Positions 63,101 through 64,000 of a stretch of 64,000 nt of DNA are shown here, piece by piece; position 1 is the stretch's first letter, and the number at the start of each line of letters is the position of its first letter. Position numbers and translations under genes: made by a program. Below the pieces are notes generated by a model, which was given only the letters and a program-made list of their open reading frames with translations, ran no database searches and was not told where the DNA came from. Source of the DNA: Heliocidaris tuberculata (taxonomy: Eukaryota > Echinodermata > Echinoidea > Camarodonta > Echinometridae); NCBI GenBank assembly GCA_025618425.1, contig CM046846.1:3649355-3713354 (forward strand), read 5' to 3'.

Positions 63101-64000
63101 TTTTTCAGACTAACATACAAAGTATGTTATGTATATTATTCTTGAAATCATGCAATAAAATTTTCTCAATGAACACTACAGACTAACTATTGAAAGATAT
63201 TGTGGAATCTTGCCTGAAGAATAGGCAGTAAACTGTGCAAGATTGAATTTCAGGAATTCACTCCTCATATATTTTGCTTTCTTATGGATAGAAGGTATAT
63301 TTGTAGAGAGACAGTGAATGTGGTAAACTAAATTTTTTATTTGATCTTTATGCATTTCACACAACTGATCTTTCAAGGCAAAGTGAGAACAAATAAAGTT
63401 TGTGATTATATTATATATTATATATCTTCATTTGCCACTCTCAACCCAGGTGTTAAATGAGAACCAGTAGGAAGGAATTCCTTGAATGCTGTGGGTACCG
63501 ATTTTGATAGCCTGGCTAGAGCCGGGGTAATTATTGGAGCACCTTGAGCATATTATTACGAGGCGGATATGAGTGCTATCAAAATACCCAATATTATTAT
63601 TAATGAATAAGAACAAACAGTACTTAATACCAACAAGCATGACCCTCATGAACTCATACATTCACTTGACAAGAAAGGGATATGGGTGTACACAGGCTTT
63701 GCTGTAGAGGCTGGGTAGCATGCAGTTAACGTCATGCACTTGTTTTAATCTTTTGGAACTATATTTGCAGGTGATTTGCTGATTTGCATAACTACAATAT
63801 CTAGGTATAAAATTAGAATGATAATTTGAGGTACGATTTATAAACAAATTTGAACATAATGAGGCATTCTTTTGTTCTTTAGCTAACCATATTTTGCACA
63901 TTCTTTTCCTTGATTTGTAAACATGCTGTTTTTGAGAGTAGCAGTGGGAAGCTTTGAAGGTGTGGTCTTTGAAGGTGATGATATCATACCTTCTGTTGTG
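48118..64000 (-). CDS. TAF1: Transcription initiation factor TFIID subunit 1, C-terminal 899 residues (5' end outside window)
   Basis: Sixteen whole exons and one partial exon on the minus strand join in frame at canonical GT/AG sites. TAF1 is the scaffold of TFIID, which binds core promoters and acetylated histones in the nucleus. Visible in order (numbering from the first residue in the window): end of the conserved TAF1 core ([52 protein letters not shown]) about 20-103; acidic [13 protein letters not shown]; a basic stretch [22 protein letters not shown] zinc knuckle (Cys320, Cys323, His328, Cys335); bromodomain 1 about 445-535 with PDYYKI and acetyl-lysine Asn515; bromodomain 2 about 575-660 with RDYYKI and Asn637; and a very acidic C-terminal tail ending MVDLDEET. 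Human TAF1 is about 1,870-1,890 residues, so the N-terminal half lies beyond 64,000. The gene converges with pou4. Confidence 0.95.
49255..49340 (-). CDS. TAF1: TAF1 exon (acidic tail, short)
   Basis: 86 bases. After the split Gly codon it reads [19 protein letters not shown] and EYIDIEGED, then GTAAGT. A longer open frame here is in the wrong phase. Assigned from splice phase and acidic composition. Confidence 0.85.
49593..49796 (-). CDS. TAF1: TAF1 exon (end of bromodomain 2)
   Basis: Completes Gly, then [40 protein letters not shown] and [12 protein letters not shown]. Acceptor TTTCAG, donor GTGAGT, phase 1. Probable coiled segment after the bromodomain. Confidence 0.92.
50379..50715. repeat. 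Dispersed repeat in TAF1 intron, copy 1
   Basis: Shares a co-linear series of words with 59,752-60,115, including TTCTGCAACTTGGC, TTTTTGAATTATCGCT, AATTCTGCATTGT, GTTGGTC and AAATTTCATAAATTT. It ends GGCCCTTTAAGGGTTAA. Non-coding, family not identified. Confidence 0.75.
50812..50989 (-). CDS. TAF1: TAF1 exon (bromodomain 2)
   Basis: [38 protein letters not shown] and IRDNCIQYN, ending in phase 1 before GTTAGT. It carries the second acetyl-lysine-binding Asn just before the exon end. Confidence 0.95.
51298..51990 (+). mobile_element. pearl/DINE-like non-autonomous Helentron candidate
   Basis: Three full tandem units of about 155-160 bp begin at about 51,298, 51,459 and 51,617 with TAGACAAAATTT, plus a partial fourth unit at about 51,772. 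Each carries CCTCATGAAAGTCTTTCA, ATCGAAATCGGTCAATAAAT and GCATAAATTAGCATA. Then comes a (GACG)n tetranucleotide tract at about 51,889-51,935. The element closes with the perfect stem AGCTCATC-TGGCCC / GGGCC-GGATGAGCT at about 51,955-51,987, followed by AAC. A core of roughly 160-bp tandem repeats, a tetranucleotide microsatellite and a 3' hairpin is the layout of 'pearl' elements of bivalves and sea urchins, now classed with Helentrons. It lies in a TAF1 intron and has no coding capacity. Confidence 0.7.
52311..52430 (-). CDS. TAF1: TAF1 exon (between bromodomains)
   Basis: 40 codons: [20 protein letters not shown] and [20 protein letters not shown]. Acceptor ATGTAG, donor GTAAGA. The INPLL(G/D)DDDQ segment is strongly conserved. 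Confidence 0.94.
52948..53352 (-). repeat. Tandem array of TAF1 exon end plus splice donor, about 100-bp unit
   Basis: Four units spaced about 99-104 bp apart each contain the last roughly 45 bases of the bromodomain-1 exon, its GT donor and about 55 bases of intron. The TTAC of the donor (read on plus) falls at about 53,001, 53,100, 53,204 and 53,304; the last belongs to the real exon. Copy 2 has a damaged exon/donor context (GTTGTAAC instead of GAGGTAAC). The repeated exon pieces lack acceptors, so they can act only as alternative donors or be silent. Confidence 0.85.
53308..53460 (-). CDS. TAF1: TAF1 exon (bromodomain 1, helices B-C)
   Basis: 51 codons in phase 0: [35 protein letters not shown] and [15 protein letters not shown]. 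It contains the acetyl-lysine-binding Asn (LYNG). The exon's 3' end and donor (GTAACA) are repeated downstream in a tandem array, and a diverged relic of its 5' part lies upstream. Confidence 0.94.
53501..53586 (-). pseudogene. Relic duplicate of TAF1 bromodomain-1 exon
   Basis: Minus-strand translation [18 protein letters not shown], then [11 protein letters not shown], aligns with the genuine exon ([29 protein letters not shown]) about 125 bp downstream. Immediately before it the acceptor AG is lost (ACTAAACATC), and the key LYNG asparagine is replaced (LYKS). The frame happens to stay open through to the real exon. Most likely a non-functional exon copy. Confidence 0.75.
53880..54065. repeat. 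GC-rich islet in TAF1 intron, probable dispersed repeat
   Basis: GC- and CpG-rich block (GCCAAGCGCCGGAGCTTGG, GCGACTTGCGCTAGCGATCG) in AT-rich intron. GATCGATCG at about 53,836 and CGATCGATC at about 54,045 give weak inverted ends. No coding frame. It may be an old DNA element. Confidence 0.35.
54478..54570 (-). CDS. TAF1: TAF1 exon (bromodomain 1, ZA loop)
   Basis: 31 codons: [19 protein letters not shown] and [12 protein letters not shown]. Acceptor CTTCCAG, donor GTGAGA. The common P-M-D-L of the ZA loop reads P-I-A-L here. Confidence 0.93.
54788..54886 (-). CDS. TAF1: TAF1 exon (start of bromodomain 1)
   Basis: 33 codons: [19 protein letters not shown] and [14 protein letters not shown]. 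Acceptor CTTGCAG, donor GTAAGT. Contains helix Z of the first bromodomain. Confidence 0.93.
55414..55522 (-). CDS. TAF1: TAF1 exon
   Basis: Completes a His codon, then [19 protein letters not shown] and [15 protein letters not shown], between TTTTCCCAG and GTAAGT. The HCDYL segment is conserved in TAF1. Confidence 0.94.
56065..56215. repeat. Dispersed repeat, copy B
   Basis: Reverse-orientation relative of 43,722-43,856; see the shared words given there. It lies in the TAF1 intron just downstream (on the minus strand) of the zinc-knuckle exon. Confidence 0.6.
56248..56456 (-). CDS. TAF1: TAF1 exon (CCHC zinc knuckle)
   Basis: [20 protein letters not shown] carries the C-x2-C-x4-H-x6-C knuckle. 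It is followed by [20 protein letters not shown] and [14 protein letters not shown]. The exon ends in phase 2 before GTGAGT; the acceptor is CTGTTTAG. Confidence 0.94.
56866..57046 (-). CDS. TAF1: TAF1 exon (basic segment)
   Basis: [34 protein letters not shown] and a Lys/Pro-rich stretch to KEKPDLK, then donor GTGAAT. The acceptor TACGCAG lies directly next to a long minisatellite that forms its pyrimidine tract on the minus strand. Confidence 0.93.
57054..57386. repeat. 20-bp minisatellite (AGAGAGGGAGAGATAGAGAC)n
   Basis: About 12-15 units of a 20-base purine motif with variants (ATAGAGATATAGAG), grading into pure GA. It directly abuts the acceptor of the TAF1 basic-segment exon, so on the transcribed strand it is an almost continuous CT tract of about 330 nt. 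The 219-codon frame over it is an artefact joined to the real exon. Confidence 0.95.
57880..58175 (+). mobile_element. LINE 3' UTR/tail
   Basis: GGCTCGACTAGCACTTGTGC, TTCTGGTCCCATGTACCC and AATAAAATCATTCAATTCA with further ATTCA units. The AATAAA signal running into tandem ATTCA is characteristic of CR1/L2-like 3' ends. It is inserted in the TAF1 intron antisense to the gene. No coding part remains. Confidence 0.6.
58387..58523 (-). CDS. TAF1: TAF1 exon
   Basis: [39 protein letters not shown] and TKDESY, then the first two bases of an Ile codon before donor GTTAGT. The Ile completed by the next exon reproduces the conserved 'IRxFAL' join. Confidence 0.93.
59102..59296 (-). CDS. TAF1: TAF1 exon
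   Basis: 65 codons in phase 0. It begins [20 protein letters not shown] and continues with a poorly conserved Ser/Gly/Thr-rich linker, then [15 protein letters not shown]. Donor GTAAAA is weaker than average; acceptor is CTCTGCAG. Confidence 0.92.
59752..60115. repeat. Dispersed repeat in TAF1 intron, copy 2
   Basis: Second member of the family at 50,379-50,715, same orientation. Its right end is interrupted by a C-run of about 29 bases and ends GGCCCTTTTAGGATTAA, against GGCCCTTTAAGGGTTAA in copy 1. Confidence 0.75.
60071..60099. repeat. Poly-C tract, about 29 bases
   Basis: Uninterrupted C-run inside dispersed-repeat copy 2, the longest of many C/G homopolymers in the window. Its length is prone to assembly error. 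Confidence 0.9.
60168..60294 (-). CDS. TAF1: TAF1 exon (acidic segment)
   Basis: Completes the Lys codon, then [20 protein letters not shown] and [20 protein letters not shown]. Donor is CAG/GTGACT, acceptor TTCTTCAG after a run of T. Acidic and Ser-rich, as in other TAF1 proteins. Confidence 0.94.
60683..60858 (-). CDS. TAF1: TAF1 exon (conserved core segment)
   Basis: [20 protein letters not shown] ... [20 protein letters not shown] ... FDLQS, ending in phase 2 (AA before GTGAGT). Acceptor is TGTTACAG. Confidence 0.95.
61419..61544 (-). CDS. TAF1: TAF1 exon (conserved core segment)
   Basis: 42 codons, phase 0 at both ends: [18 protein letters not shown] ... [11 protein letters not shown], between acceptor TTCACAG and donor GTAAGG. 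The [10 protein letters not shown] segment is near-invariant in TAF1. Confidence 0.93.
61545..63989 (-). other. TAF1: TAF1 intron
   Basis: 2,445-base intron. Small GC-richer patch at about 62,250-62,400 (with 'cttgcgaggcatgcggccac'), otherwise AT-rich with A-runs. No exon with TAF1 similarity was found in it. Confidence 0.55.
63990..64000 (-). CDS. TAF1: TAF1 exon, 3' end only (cut by window edge)
   Basis: On the minus strand the window begins CA-CAA-CAG-AAG followed by the donor GTATGA. This gives xQQK, matching the residues just before the next exon in TAF1 proteins (TQQK in human), and the phase fits. The match is only eleven bases, so it is less certain than the rest. Confidence 0.6.

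Overview
This is a window of animal nuclear DNA: AT-rich, intron-containing and full of microsatellites. It most likely comes from a sea urchin or a related echinoderm. The reasons are a deuterostome-like two-exon POU class 4 gene, a strongly conserved TAF1, decayed CR1/L2/RTE-like LINE ends, foldback (MITE-like) elements, and a pearl/Helentron-like repeat of a kind described in sea urchins and molluscs. The species call is inference. There are no operons, CRISPR arrays, viral genes or recognisable RNA genes.

Layout. 1-17,000: gene-poor flank with a LINE C-terminal fragment (524-709, minus), a short telomere-like tract (about 6,835), two foldback elements (7,797-8,372 and 13,904-14,405), a GGTGTT-rich inverted-repeat element (14,551-14,797), many GA/TC tracts, and a LINE end with an (ACT)n/(AAT)n tail (16.4-16.6 kb). 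17,002-17,547: a terminal-inverted-repeat element just upstream of the first gene. 18,444-27,066 (plus): a complete POU4/Brn-3 transcription-factor gene of two coding exons separated by a 7.57-kb intron, 351 residues.

27,067-48,117: about 21 kb between convergent genes. It holds LINE 3' ends, two very long (TAA)n arrays (35.2-35.8 and 43.3-43.7 kb), a 5'-truncated LINE reverse-transcriptase C-terminus with an intact 321-codon frame (44,745-45,710, minus), and GC/CpG-richer islets that could be regulatory. No other cellular gene was recognised there.

48,118-64,000 (minus): the 3' half of TAF1, the largest TFIID subunit. Sixteen complete coding exons plus 11 nt of a seventeenth join in frame to give 899 C-terminal residues. 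These include the conserved core end, a CCHC zinc knuckle, two bromodomains and a very acidic tail. The 5' part of the gene lies beyond position 64,000.

The most interesting structure is in the TAF1 bromodomain-1 region. The 3' end of one exon, with its splice donor, has been tandemly duplicated about four times, and a diverged extra copy of the same exon's 5' part lies just upstream of it. Another TAF1 acceptor sits directly beside a roughly 330-nt minisatellite that supplies an enormous pyrimidine tract. Both genes act in transcription (a neuronal/sensory POU factor and a general TFIID subunit), but nothing in the sequence suggests they are co-regulated.
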